Positions 41,309 through 49,997 of a stretch of 64,000 bases of DNA are shown one piece after another. The first letter of the stretch is position 1, and every line of letters begins with the position of its first letter. The stretch is taken from assembly GCA_011523615.1 (NCBI GenBank), contig WTGJ01000027.1, forward strand, positions 297,632 through 361,631, written 5' to 3'. The notes below the pieces were generated by a model. The model worked only from the letters and a program-made list of their open reading frames with translations. It was not told the DNA's origin and made no database searches. The translations under genes were made by a program, and so were the position numbers. The stretch is from Chloroflexota bacterium (GTDB lineage Bacteria; Chloroflexota; Anaerolineae; Aggregatilineales; Phototrophicaceae).

Positions 41309-42304
41309 TCAAGTAAAATGCGGGATGATGTGGCTGCCATAGGCATCGACCATTCGTTCTTCCTCACCACACATCAGATAAATGTTGAATTGAGTGACGC
41401 CGACGTCTTTCAGTTGTTGCAGTTTGGCAATTTGTGCATCGACATCACCCAACAGGCTGAAGCTATCGGTGATGTCATCGGTGATGAAATCCAAATGTTC
41501 CGCGTCCTTATCCGCATGTTCGGCATAATCATAACCACGCCGGCCTTCGATGTAATCGGTTAAGGACTGGGGGACTTCAGCGGAAGCGCTGCCGTATTTT
41601 TGCACGATGTCGGCTACGTGATTGCCCACCATCGCGGGGAACCAGCGCGTCTGCTCGCGCGCTTTCTCCATTTCCCCTACCCAGACGGGTGCCGCGGCCA
41701 TGATGCCAAATTGAGACATATCCCGGCCCGCTTGTTGGCCGGCGCGCAAAGCCTGTTCGCTGAACCACTTGACCAGGAGCGGTTCCCCCAATTGGATCAC
41801 GAGGCCATCGCCGATCTCACCGGCTGTTTGCAGGGCTTTCGGGCCATATGCTGCGACCCAAATCGGCAAATCGTATCCTTCCGGCCAGGGGAGTTGTGTT
41901 TGCGTATCGTCGTAGCCGGCCGGATCACCACGCACCAAGGATTTTACGGTCTGAGTGAAATCTACCATCCTGGCGAGTGTGTTCGGTTTCTTCCCGAGCA
42001 CGCGGCGTGAACTGTCACCGCGGCCCAAACCCAGCTCGAATCGCCCTTCGCTTTGATGCAACAGGGTGGCATACAAGCTGGCTGCCACCGACCACTCTCG
42101 GACGCCGGGATTGGTGACCAGCGGGCCGAAAATCATACGCTCGGTATGTTCCATGCACATCGCCATCGTGACGTAACATTCCCGCCAGAGGACGTGAGAA
42201 TCGAAGAACCAAGCGTGACGGAAACCGGCGGCCTCTGCTTGTTGGCAAAGTGCAACCGTTCGTTGTGCGCTGATGTCGCCTTTAAATGTGATGCCGAAAT
42301 CCAT
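41309..42304 (-). CDS. LLM-family oxidoreductase (F420- or FMN-dependent) in the pyrimidine operon
   Basis: 331 residues. Luciferase-like TIM-barrel features are MDFGITFKGDISAQRTVALC, AWFFDSHVLWRECYVTMAM, FGPLVTNPGVREWSVAASLY, GRFELGLGRGDSSRR and LPIWVAAYGPKALQTAGEIG. The pattern is closest to the F420-dependent methylenetetrahydromethanopterin-reductase-like branch. It lies between beta-ureidopropionase (18 bases) and dihydropyrimidinase (28 bases). No dihydropyrimidine dehydrogenase is present in the window, so it may perform the first reduction of uracil or thymine. LLM enzymes also include RutA, the uracil ring-opening monooxygenase, but the downstream hydrolases fit a reductive route better. 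The function is inferred only. Confidence 0.85.
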   Translation of the reverse strand: MDFGITFKGDISAQRTVALCQQAEAAGFRHAWFFDSHVLWRECYVTMAMCMEHTERMIFGPLVTNPGVREWSVAASLYATLLHQSEGRFELGLGRGDSSRRVLGKKPNTLARMVDFTQTVKSLVRGDPAGYDDTQTQLPWPEGYDLPIWVAAYGPKALQTAGEIGDGLVIQLGEPLLVKWFSEQALRAGQQAGRDMSQFGIMAAAPVWVGEMEKAREQTRWFPAMVGNHVADIVQKYGSASAEVPQSLTDYIEGRRGYDYAEHADKDAEHLDFITDDITDSFSLLGDVDAQIAKLQQLKDVGVTQFNIYLMCGEEERMVDAYGSHIIPHFT

Positions 42305-42322
42305 TACCCGCCTCCGCTGAGG

Positions 42323-43180
42323 TTAGGCTGAAGAAACTGTATCTTGAGTCAAGAGATCATATTGATCCGGCCGGCGGTTGAAGTAAAAGCTCCAGGTGTC
42401 CCGCACTTCCTGGATCAGAGAGAGATCCATATCGCGGATGATCAATTCTTCATCATGTGCGCTGGCGACATCACCGATGAATTGGCCTTTGGGGTCACAG
42501 AAGTAACTTTCGCCATAAAAATCGTTTTCGCCCCAGGGTTCGATGCCGACCCGATTGATTGTGCCGACAAAATAGGTGTTGAATATGGCGTGCGCCGTCT
42601 GCTCCACTCGCCATAGATGCTGGCTGAGTCCCCGGGAAGTTGCCGACGGGATGAAAACCATTTCCGCACCGTTCAAACCGAGCGCCCTCGCCCCTTCCGG
42701 GAAGTGACGATCGTGGCAAATGTACACGCCAACTTTACCCACAGCGGTATCAAAGACGGGGTAGCCGAGATTGCCGGGCCGAAAATAGAATTTCTCCCAA
42801 AAGCCGGGCAAATGAGGGATGTGCGTTTTGCGGTACTTGCCCAAATACGTACCATCGGCATCGATCACAGCGCCGGTGTTGTAATACACTCCCACCCCAT
42901 CTTGCTCATACATGGAGGCGACGAGCACCAAATTCAACTCCTGAGCGAGTTTTTGCAGGCGCTCGGTAGTCGGCCCGTCTGGGATGGCTTCGGTGAAGCG
43001 GAAGAATTCGGGATCTTGTACCTGGCAAAAATAAGGCCCGTAGAATAGTTCCTGGAAGCACATGATTTGTGCTCCCTCATCGGCCGCCTTTTTCGCATAC
43101 TCTTCGTGCTTGACGATCATCGATTCCTTATCACCCGTCCAAGTCGCTTGGAGGAGTGCACCGCGGACTATGCGAGACAT
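42323..43180 (-). CDS. pydC: beta-ureidopropionase-like N-carbamoyl amidohydrolase (nitrilase superfamily)
   Basis: 285 residues. The catalytic triad is Glu44 (CFQELFYGPYFC), Lys118 (GKYRKTHIPH) and Cys155 (VGVYICHDRHFPEGARALG). FQELFYGPYFCQ and the HIPHLPGFWEKFYFRPG segment are characteristic of the N-carbamoyl-beta-alanine / N-carbamoylputrescine branch. In this operon it should release beta-alanine, CO2 and ammonia from N-carbamoyl-beta-alanine. A GGAG ribosome-binding site precedes the ATG. Confidence 0.93.
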   Translation of the reverse strand: MSRIVRGALLQATWTGDKESMIVKHEEYAKKAADEGAQIMCFQELFYGPYFCQVQDPEFFRFTEAIPDGPTTERLQKLAQELNLVLVASMYEQDGVGVYYNTGAVIDADGTYLGKYRKTHIPHLPGFWEKFYFRPGNLGYPVFDTAVGKVGVYICHDRHFPEGARALGLNGAEMVFIPSATSRGLSQHLWRVEQTAHAIFNTYFVGTINRVGIEPWGENDFYGESYFCDPKGQFIGDVASAHDEELIIRDMDLSLIQEVRDTWSFYFNRRPDQYDLLTQDTVSSA

Positions 43181-43209
43181 GAGCTAACTCCTAAAGTTCC
43201 ATTCTATGT

Positions 43210-43569
43210 TCAACCGGCATTGGATTGTGCTGCATGTTCGCGAGCGCACCGTTGCAGGACGCGTTGCGCCTGCCGCACGTTGATTTTCGGTGAAGCATCC
43301 TGGAAAAAAGCAGTGGCAGCTGCTTCTTTATCTCGTAGGTCCGTGCTCACATCATGCAGCTCTGCGTAATCGGTGACCGCCAATCCATGTATGGGTTCCA
43401 ATGTGATTTCCAGGACATGTTCTGCGCGGGTGCGCTCCAAACGAAGCCGGCGTCGATCCGCGGCCTTGGCTTCCGCAGCCATGCCGGTTTCGCGGTAGGC
43501 ATCCCGCAGCAGGGTTTCGATTTCTATGGCATAAGTGAGCACGGCGCCAAAGGTGTTCAATTCTCGCAT
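43210..43569 (-). CDS. hypothetical helical protein, possibly ferritin-like
   Basis: 119 residues, predicted almost entirely helical and rich in Arg, Ala and Glu. The start, NTFGAVLTYAIEIETLLRDA, is reminiscent of the first helix of rubrerythrin/ferritin-like proteins (Glu-rich helix after FGAVL), but the ExxH metal pair is incomplete. Not otherwise recognised. It lies seven bases after the semialdehyde dehydrogenase and 29 bases before beta-ureidopropionase on the same strand, so it belongs to the pyrimidine operon. Confidence 0.65.
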   Translation of the reverse strand: MRELNTFGAVLTYAIEIETLLRDAYRETGMAAEAKAADRRRLRLERTRAEHVLEITLEPIHGLAVTDYAELHDVSTDLRDKEAAATAFFQDASPKINVRQAQRVLQRCAREHAAQSNAG

Positions 43570-43576
43570 TGAATCT

Positions 43577-45028
43577 TCACACCCAGCGCTCGATCACGAC
43601 TTTTCGTTCCGTGAAGAATTCGATGGAATCCGCACCCTGGCCATGCAGATCGCCAAAAAACGAATCCTTTTGACCGCCAAATGGGAAGGAAGCGGATGGC
43701 GCGGCCACGCCGATGTTGACGCCAATGTTGCCGGCATTCACATGGTATTTGAATTCTCTGGCGTAATTGCCGTTGGAAGTGAAAATGCTCGCTCCGTTGC
43801 CAAATTTGCTGCCATTGATGAGCTCAATGGCTTCATCAAAGGTATCTGCCTTCATCAAAGACAACACGGGGCCGAAGATCTCTTCACGGGCAACGGACAT
43901 CTCCGGTGTTACATCGGCGAGGATGGTCGGCCCGACGAAGGAACCACCTTCATAACCGTCCACATCGACGCTTCGTCCATCCACCAATACTTCTGCGCCG
44001 GCCGCTTCTCCTTCCGAGATCATGTGCTCAATTCGTTCTCGCGCTGCGTCACTGACGACCGAACCCATCTGTGAGCTTTCATCCAGACCATAGCCGACGC
44101 GCAGCTGTTGGGCCTGGCTGCGCAACTTTTCCTTCAGCGGTTCGTAGGCATCCCCTACCCCGACGGCCACCGCAGCGGCCAGGCAACGTTGCCCCGCGCA
44201 ACCATAGGCGGCGCCCAAGATGTTCATCACGCTGGCATCCAGATTGGCATCCGGCATGACGGCGATGTAGTTTTTCGCGCCGCCTTGAGCCTGGACTCGT
44301 TTCCCGTTGCGGGTACAGGTCTCATACACAATTTTGGCTACGGGAGTGGAACCGACGAAAGAGACCCCCGTCACTCCCGGATGTTCCATTAGGGCTGTTG
44401 ATGCGGCAACTCCACCATGGACGAGATTGACCACACCTTCCGGCAAATCCAAGTCATCCAACATTTCCAAAATCAACTGTGCGCTCAAAGGAGTCTGCGG
44501 CGATGGTTTGAGGATGAAGGTATTGCCGCATACAATCGCCACCGGCAGGAACCAGAGTGGCACCATGGAGGGAAAGTTAAAGGGCGTGATGGCGACGAAA
44601 ACTCCCGCGGGTTGGCGCACAGTGGTTTCATCGATGCCCGAACTGATATCTTCTACCCCGTCATTGCGCATCAAAAACGGAACGCCCAGGGCGAAATCGA
44701 TGCTTTCGATGCCCCGGCGCACCTCACCCCGCGCCTCATCCATGGTTTTGCCATTTTCGATGACGATGGTTCGAGCGACTTCTTCAAACCGATCTTCCAT
44801 TTGGACTTTGAAGTGGTGCATGTATTGTGCTCGACTCAACAGCGGGGTCTGTCGCCATTCAGCAAAACCGGCCCGAGCTGCCTGAACAGCATGATCCACA
44901 TCGGCCTGGTTCGACTCAGGGCAGAGAGCCAGCAACTCACAAGTGGCTGGATTGTGCACTGGCAGAGCGTCGATACCGGCAGCGTCCACCCATTCACCAT
45001 CGATGTAATTCTGGATTCTGCTGGCCAT
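43577..45028 (-). CDS. mmsA: CoA-acylating (methyl)malonate-semialdehyde dehydrogenase
   Basis: 483 residues. Aldehyde dehydrogenase fold with TPFNFPSMVPLWFLPVAIVC, cofactor motif FVGSTPVA and nucleophile Cys282 in GCAGQRCLAAAVAV. FPFGGQKDSFFGDLHGQG and an N-terminal NYIDGEW are typical of the MmsA branch. The enzyme converts malonate semialdehyde (from beta-alanine) to acetyl-CoA and CO2, or methylmalonate semialdehyde (from thymine) to propionyl-CoA, which suits the rest of the operon. It is the first gene, downstream of a promoter overlapped by a palindrome. Confidence 0.93.
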   Translation of the reverse strand: MASRIQNYIDGEWVDAAGIDALPVHNPATCELLALCPESNQADVDHAVQAARAGFAEWRQTPLLSRAQYMHHFKVQMEDRFEEVARTIVIENGKTMDEARGEVRRGIESIDFALGVPFLMRNDGVEDISSGIDETTVRQPAGVFVAITPFNFPSMVPLWFLPVAIVCGNTFILKPSPQTPLSAQLILEMLDDLDLPEGVVNLVHGGVAASTALMEHPGVTGVSFVGSTPVAKIVYETCTRNGKRVQAQGGAKNYIAVMPDANLDASVMNILGAAYGCAGQRCLAAAVAVGVGDAYEPLKEKLRSQAQQLRVGYGLDESSQMGSVVSDAARERIEHMISEGEAAGAEVLVDGRSVDVDGYEGGSFVGPTILADVTPEMSVAREEIFGPVLSLMKADTFDEAIELINGSKFGNGASIFTSNGNYAREFKYHVNAGNIGVNIGVAAPSASFPFGGQKDSFFGDLHGQGADSIEFFTERKVVIERWV

Positions 45029-45085
45029 TCTTCAGCCTTTCTCTCGTAGAATTCGTGTTTCAAGATAGGCAATTCATGAAGTGTG

Positions 45086-45113
45086 ATTGTAACAGAATTG
45101 CGGTTGATTACAA
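45086..45113 (-). promoter_or_regulatory. promoter of the pyrimidine-degradation operon
   Basis: Minus strand TTGTAA (45108-45113), 16-base spacer, TACAAT (45086-45091). The strong palindrome at 45097-45120 covers the -35 and most of the spacer. Confidence 0.6.
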
Positions 45114-45120
45114 CCGAAAT
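45097..45120. promoter_or_regulatory. 24-bp imperfect palindrome, candidate operator of the divergent pyrimidine genes
   Basis: Ten-base arms with a single mismatch around ATTA. The core CGGTTG-ATTA-CAACCG (45101-45116) is perfect. It overlaps the minus-strand promoter and ends eight bases before the plus-strand -35, a position from which one repressor could block both directions. No regulator gene is within the cluster. Confidence 0.65.
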
Positions 45121-45127
45121 GAAGGGT

Positions 45128-45157
45128 TTGAAAGTGTACCCCAGTCTCCGCTATCCT
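45128..45157 (+). promoter_or_regulatory. promoter of the aminotransferase and importer operon
   Basis: TTGAAA (45128-45133), 18-base spacer, TATCCT (45152-45157). A TATGAT at 45160-45165 is an alternative -10. GGAGGG lies before the ATG at 45194. Confidence 0.5.
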
Positions 45158-45193
45158 GCTATGATGATGGTGAATGATTTTGGAGGGTGATGG

Positions 45194-46480
45194 ATGTCCG
45201 TTGCCAATCAGGTCCTCGAACGATATGAACGGGTGATCTTTCCCGCAGCCAAACCTTATCATGAGGCTCCTCTGGTGGTGAGCCACGCCAAGGATCAATA
45301 CGTTTGGGATGTGGATGATCGACGTTATCTCGATTTTTTCGGTGGGGTGCTCACCATCAGTTGCGGACATTGCAACGATGAGATCACCCAGCGCGTCGCC
45401 AATCAACTGCGCACCCTGCAACACACCACCACGTTGTATGTGAACGAGATCATGGTGCAAGTGGCGGAAAAGGTGGCTGAACTCACCCCCGGTCGCTTGG
45501 AGAAATGCTATTTCACCAACAGCGGCTCCGAGGCCATCGAGACCGCCATCCTGGCCGCTCGGATGTACACCGGGAATTCCACTGTGATTGCTTTGCGACA
45601 TGGTTACTCGGGTCGAACCTTGCAAGCCATGAGCCTGACCGCGCACAGCAATTGGCGGCTGGGGAACGTCGTCGATGCGAATGTGCGTCATGTACGGAAC
45701 CCCTACCAATACCGCGCGCCGGAATGGCTGAGTGAAGATGAACTGGTGGAGTTATGCGTGGAGGACTTGGAAGAAACGATCGCCACCACCACCCAGGGAA
45801 AGATCGCTGCTTTTTTGGCCGAACCCATCCAAGGGGTGGGTGGTTTTGTGACGCCGCCAAAATCCTATTTTGAGCGCATCCTGCCCATCGTGCGGAAGGC
45901 AGGGGGGGTGTTCATCGCCGACGAGATACAGACGGGTTGGGGCCGCACCGGCGGCAAGTGGTGTGGCATCGAGCATTGGGGAGTGCAACCGGACATCATG
46001 ACGTTTGCCAAAGGCATGGCCAATGGCTCACCGATCGGTTGTACGGTGGCGATCCCCGAAGTGGCGGATGCCTTGGCCGGTTCCACTTTCTCCACCTTCG
46101 GCGGCAATCCCGTTACGATGGCGAGTGCATTGGCCACCATCGAATACATGGAAGAACATGATTTGCCCACCAACGCCGCGGTCAGAGGTGCGAGACTATC
46201 GGAACGTTTGGAAGAATTCGCTCAGGAATTCAATTTCGTCGGTGAGGCGCGTGGGATGGGCCTCATGCAAGGTTTGGAATTGGTGAAACCGGGCGGAAAA
46301 GAACCCGATCCAGCCCGGGCCAACGCCATGATTGATGCCGCAAAATCGCGCGGTTTGTTGATCGGCAAAGGCGGCCTCTATAACAACGTCTTGCGCATCG
46401 CTCCTCACCTGAATGTCTCGGCGCAGGATATTGAGACGGGTTGCGACATCATCGCACAAGCCCTGGTTGACATTTCATAA
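45194..46480 (+). CDS. class III aminotransferase, beta-alanine/alanine-glyoxylate aminotransferase-like
   Basis: 428 residues. The N-terminal FPAAKPYHEAPLVVSHAKDQ and the substrate region are of the AGXT2/beta-alanine-pyruvate type. PLP residues are FTNSGSEAIETA, ADEIQTGWGRTG, and Schiff-base Lys273 in FAKGMANGSPIG. In context it should transfer the amino group of beta-alanine to give malonate semialdehyde for the dehydrogenase encoded across the divergent promoter. It is 16 bases upstream of the first importer gene. Confidence 0.9.
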   Translation: MSVANQVLERYERVIFPAAKPYHEAPLVVSHAKDQYVWDVDDRRYLDFFGGVLTISCGHCNDEITQRVANQLRTLQHTTTLYVNEIMVQVAEKVAELTPGRLEKCYFTNSGSEAIETAILAARMYTGNSTVIALRHGYSGRTLQAMSLTAHSNWRLGNVVDANVRHVRNPYQYRAPEWLSEDELVELCVEDLEETIATTTQGKIAAFLAEPIQGVGGFVTPPKSYFERILPIVRKAGGVFIADEIQTGWGRTGGKWCGIEHWGVQPDIMTFAKGMANGSPIGCTVAIPEVADALAGSTFSTFGGNPVTMASALATIEYMEEHDLPTNAAVRGARLSERLEEFAQEFNFVGEARGMGLMQGLELVKPGGKEPDPARANAMIDAAKSRGLLIGKGGLYNNVLRIAPHLNVSAQDIETGCDIIAQALVDIS

Positions 46481-46496
46481 GACGATGTTCTAGTTC

Positions 46497-48230
46497 ATGA
46501 GTTCATGGCTCGCACCGGCAGGAGTAAGACGGGAGTGGCGGAAATTGCTCCCAGTTGCCATGGTGTTCCTCATTGCGGTGTGGCAATTCTCCATTGCGAG
46601 TTCCTGGCTGCAGAACCGGGAAGATGCTCCTGCGGTCACAGAATCCACTCTGGGCCAACTGGTGCTTTGGCTCCTGGAACAGGCAGAGGATGAAGAACCG
46701 AGATCCCTTCTGGGGCAGTTGGCCCGTGCTCGTTTCGAGGAGACAGGTGATCTCGAAAAACTGACGATTCAACTGCTGTCGGCGGTTTGCTGGCTGCACA
46801 TCGTGCTCAGCACTGGGAACTGCTTCCTTGCGCTCGCTATCGCTTACGCAATTTGGCGCAACTGGCAGCGGTTGCCGGTCGCAATGGCCATTTTGATATT
46901 GGCAAATGGTGCTCACCTGTTCCTGTATTCACCCGCTGCGAGTCCATGGCTGTTTCAAAGCATCATCGCGCTCGGCTGGCTCATCCTGGTGATTCTGTTT
47001 TTGCATCCGACCGCCAAGAATCGAATCGTGGCTTTCCTCGCGATCGTGAGTGTGTTGCTGCTCGGTTGGGAGACGATCAAACTGGCGGCTGAGTTGCTCG
47101 ATTATCGAGTGACGCGGCCCCTGCCAGATTGGCAATATGAAACCCGAGCGGATCTAACCAGCGCTCTGGATCAATTGGCTGCGGGAGAGGTCGATATCGT
47201 GATCGCTGACCGTCGGCTATTGGATGATCTGATGCCACCGCACCCTGCCACCGATCGACAAACAGAAGAAGAACGAAATGCCCTTCCCAGGCAAGAGCTC
47301 CGCTACGAACGCGTCTTCAATCGTTCGGAGCGGTATCTGTTCTTCCCGGTCGAGCCGGCGGTCTTGCCGAGGCTTTCGATTGCCGTTCGCGCAGCAGATG
47401 CAGGACGCTGGACCTCGACCGCCGATTTACGCTCCTTGAAGATGGTTACCGATGAAGGCAGCTTCGCCGATGAGAGATATCTCGCAGAACCGCGATCGTT
47501 GGTGCTCTTGAATCTGCGCATCTTCAATGATCTGAATTTACCCCACCTTCAATCCATCGCGCAGGCCTTCCTGCAACCGGCACGGCGCAACGGCCCCTTC
47601 TTGCTGATCAGCATTTTGAGTGGTGCGGGGCTATTCACCTTATCGGAAGCTGCTCTGGGGTTTGCGATAGGCGCTGCGCTGGGTTTTGTCTTGGGTACGA
47701 TTTTCGCCCATTCGCCTTTTCTGGAACGTTCCCTGCTCCCCTTTGTGGTTGCTTCACAGACCGTACCCATTCTCGCTTTTGCACCGATGGTGGTCATCTG
47801 GTTGGGCGCAAGCGCGGTATCGGTAGCCGTCATCGCCGCTTATTTGACTTTTTTCCCGGTCACGATCAACACTTTGCGCGGTCTGCTTTCCCCTAGCCCA
47901 ATCGCGCTGGAGTTGATGCGTTCTTATGCCGCCAGTCGTCTGGAAACGCTATGGAAACTCCGGATACCGGCGGCACTCCCCTACATTTTCACGGCGCTCA
48001 AGGTTTCCGCCACCGCGAGCGTGGTGGGCGCCATCATTGGCGAATTGCCTTCCGGGATTTCTGCCGGTTTGGGGCGGGCAATTTTGAACTTTTCTTCCGA
48101 TTACAGCTTGGTTTCCACGCCAAAACTCTGGGCCAGCATCGTCACCGCGGCGGGGATCGGGATCTTATTCTTTGTGACGGTTTCGTTGGTGGAAGGGCGC
48201 GCATTGAGACAGGCAAGAAATGTCAGCTGA
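46497..48230 (+). CDS. ABC importer permease with an unusual N-terminal membrane and soluble extension
   Basis: 577 residues against about 260 for its paralogue at 49043. The last 200 residues are a standard SsuC/TauC/ThiX-type permease, with EAA loop LMRSYAASRLETLWKLRI (about 473-490) and six helices. Before it are five extra hydrophobic segments (about 17-36, 92-118, 125-143, 150-170, 176-196) and a hydrophilic stretch of about 155 residues (210-365). Phrases such as AAGEVDIVIADRR and RLSIAVRAAD there recall part of a periplasmic binding-protein fold. The extension may be a built-in receptor or sensor. It forms an operon with an ATPase, a second permease and an NMT1-type binding protein. 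Confidence 0.85.
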   Translation: MSSWLAPAGVRREWRKLLPVAMVFLIAVWQFSIASSWLQNREDAPAVTESTLGQLVLWLLEQAEDEEPRSLLGQLARARFEETGDLEKLTIQLLSAVCWLHIVLSTGNCFLALAIAYAIWRNWQRLPVAMAILILANGAHLFLYSPAASPWLFQSIIALGWLILVILFLHPTAKNRIVAFLAIVSVLLLGWETIKLAAELLDYRVTRPLPDWQYETRADLTSALDQLAAGEVDIVIADRRLLDDLMPPHPATDRQTEEERNALPRQELRYERVFNRSERYLFFPVEPAVLPRLSIAVRAADAGRWTSTADLRSLKMVTDEGSFADERYLAEPRSLVLLNLRIFNDLNLPHLQSIAQAFLQPARRNGPFLLISILSGAGLFTLSEAALGFAIGAALGFVLGTIFAHSPFLERSLLPFVVASQTVPILAFAPMVVIWLGASAVSVAVIAAYLTFFPVTINTLRGLLSPSPIALELMRSYAASRLETLWKLRIPAALPYIFTALKVSATASVVGAIIGELPSGISAGLGRAILNFSSDYSLVSTPKLWASIVTAAGIGILFFVTVSLVEGRALRQARNVS

Positions 48231-48245
48231 GTGGGAAAGTAGTCG

Positions 48246-49046
48246 TTGATGTCGGAAACAAAGTGCGAGCCTGTGATCCAGGTGGATCGAGTCCACAAAG
48301 TTTTCAACCCCGAAAGCGAGAATCGCGTCGTCGCGCTCAGTGATTTCACCCTTGCGGTGGAGCGTGGTGAGTTCATTTCATTGATCGGCCCTTCGGGTTG
48401 TGGCAAGTCAACTTTGTTGCGCTTGATGGCGGATTTGCTCACCCTCCAAGAAGGAGAGTTGAAGATCAATGGAAAATTGCCAGCGGAGGCACGGTTGGAT
48501 CGGGATTATGGATTTGTGTTCCAGGCGGCGACCTTGTACGACTGGCGAACCGTCAGCAAGAATGTGCAGTTGCCTTTGGAGATCATGAAGTATCCGAAAG
48601 CGGAACGGGAAGCGCGAGCGCGCGAATTATTGGCGCTGGTCGAACTTGAAGGCTTTGAGAAGCATTATCCGTGGCAACTCTCCGGCGGTATGCAACAAAG
48701 AGTCGCCATCGCCCGCGCTTTGGTGTTTGAGCCTACCCTGTTGTTGATGGATGAGCCCTTCGGTGCCCTGGATGAATTCACCCGCGAGCGGATGAACATG
48801 GAGCTGATGCGCATCTGGGAGCAGAAAGATCTGACGGTAATCTTCGTGACGCACAGCATTCCCGAAGCGGTGTTCCTCTCCACCCGCATTGTGGTGATGT
48901 CGGCCCGACCTGGGCGGATCATCAAGATCGTCAAAAACGAGGTGGAATACCCGCGCGTATTTGCTTCACGAAAAACCCAGCAGTATTACGAAACCGTCAA
49001 TGAGGTTCGGGAAGCGTTGGCGTCAGCGCATAGTTACGAAATATGA
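48246..49046 (+). CDS. ABC importer ATPase (SsuB/TauB/ThiZ family)
   Basis: 266 residues starting at ATG 48249 or the TTG at 48246. Walker A GPSGCGKST, Q-loop VFQAATLYDWRTV, signature LSGGMQQRV, Walker B LLLMDEPFGALD, and the H-loop FVTHSIPEAV. This is the nitrate/sulfonate/pyrimidine-precursor branch. Its stop overlaps the start of the next permease. It energises the importer formed by the two permeases around it. Confidence 0.92.
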   Translation: MMSETKCEPVIQVDRVHKVFNPESENRVVALSDFTLAVERGEFISLIGPSGCGKSTLLRLMADLLTLQEGELKINGKLPAEARLDRDYGFVFQAATLYDWRTVSKNVQLPLEIMKYPKAEREARARELLALVELEGFEKHYPWQLSGGMQQRVAIARALVFEPTLLLMDEPFGALDEFTRERMNMELMRIWEQKDLTVIFVTHSIPEAVFLSTRIVVMSARPGRIIKIVKNEVEYPRVFASRKTQQYYETVNEVREALASAHSYEI

Positions 49047-49873
49047 AAGGGCAAATTTTCGCTCGGGTATTGCGTTTCTTCCAAAAATATGCCCCATCCA
49101 TCACTCTGGCGGTCGGCGTCCTCGTGTTTTGGGAAGTGGTGGTCACGGTTTTTGCCATCCAACAGTTCCTCTTGCCAAAACCATCGGCCATCCTCACCGA
49201 ATATCTGAACGAATTACGCTTGTTTTTGGATCCAGCAGGTGCCTCACTGCTCTTCGAAGCCAGTGGCGCAACTTTGCGAGAGGCGATCGGCGGATTTGTG
49301 ATTGGCTGCGGCAGTGGCATCGGCATCGCTTTGTTGACCGCTCGCTGGACTGCAGTCAATCAAGCCTTGATGCCCTTCGCCATCGCGGCCAACTCCGTGC
49401 CGATCATCGCCTTTGCGCCGATCATGAACAACTGGTTCGGGATCACCAACCCTTTCTCGAAGATGGCCATCGTATCGATCATTGTTTTCTTCCCCACCAT
49501 GATCAATACCGTGCGTGGGTTGACGCTGATCGACCCCAATCAGCTGGAGCTCATGCATTCCTACGCGGCGAGCCCGATGCGCATCATGCGGGACTTGCGC
49601 ATTCCGAATGCCTTGCCATATATCTTTAGCGCTTTACGAATCGCGAGTTCATTGAGTGTGGTGGGTGCCATCGTTGGTGAATTCTTTGGAGGACCGTTAT
49701 GGGCGACCCTGGGTGATTTTATCACTCAAGAAGCGAGCAGATTTAATTTCGCGAGGGCCTGGTCCGCTATCATCATGGCTTCGCTGATCGGGCTTTCCAT
49801 GTATTTTGTGGTGTTGGCTTTGGAACGTTGGCTGATGCCCTGGCATGTTTCATTCAGAACGGACTCGTCATAA
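49043..49873 (+). CDS. ABC importer permease (SsuC/TauC/ThiX family)
   Basis: 276 residues, standard length, six helices. LPKPSAILTEYLNELRLF near the N-terminus, EAA loop LMHSYAASPMRIMRDLRI, then LPYIFSALRIASSLSVVGAI. It overlaps the ATPase stop by four bases and pairs with the extended permease upstream, giving a heteromeric channel. Confidence 0.92.
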   Translation: MKGQIFARVLRFFQKYAPSITLAVGVLVFWEVVVTVFAIQQFLLPKPSAILTEYLNELRLFLDPAGASLLFEASGATLREAIGGFVIGCGSGIGIALLTARWTAVNQALMPFAIAANSVPIIAFAPIMNNWFGITNPFSKMAIVSIIVFFPTMINTVRGLTLIDPNQLELMHSYAASPMRIMRDLRIPNALPYIFSALRIASSLSVVGAIVGEFFGGPLWATLGDFITQEASRFNFARAWSAIIMASLIGLSMYFVVLALERWLMPWHVSFRTDSS

Positions 49874-49907
49874 AACCAATGAATCTGAGCCAATTATTTG
49901 AAACCAC

Positions 49908-49919
49908 CACTTGCAAGTG
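49908..49919. promoter_or_regulatory. 12-bp palindrome upstream of the importer binding-protein gene
   Basis: CACTTGCAAGTG is a perfect palindrome in the 124-base gap before the binding-protein gene. It might be an operator for a separate transcript or part of a processing site. Nothing else supports it. Confidence 0.3.
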
Positions 49920-49997
49920 ATAGACTCGTTGAGGCATTTTGCCAGAGAAATAGAGCGTTGATATTCGCTGACGGAATTAGGAGAGGAGGAGAAGCGC

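Noticed and set aside
49874-49997. TPP or other riboswitch before the NMT1-type binding protein
   Set aside because: No conserved TPP core (such as CTGAGA with a downstream ACCTGA-like element) can be found in this stretch; only a 12-bp palindrome is present.
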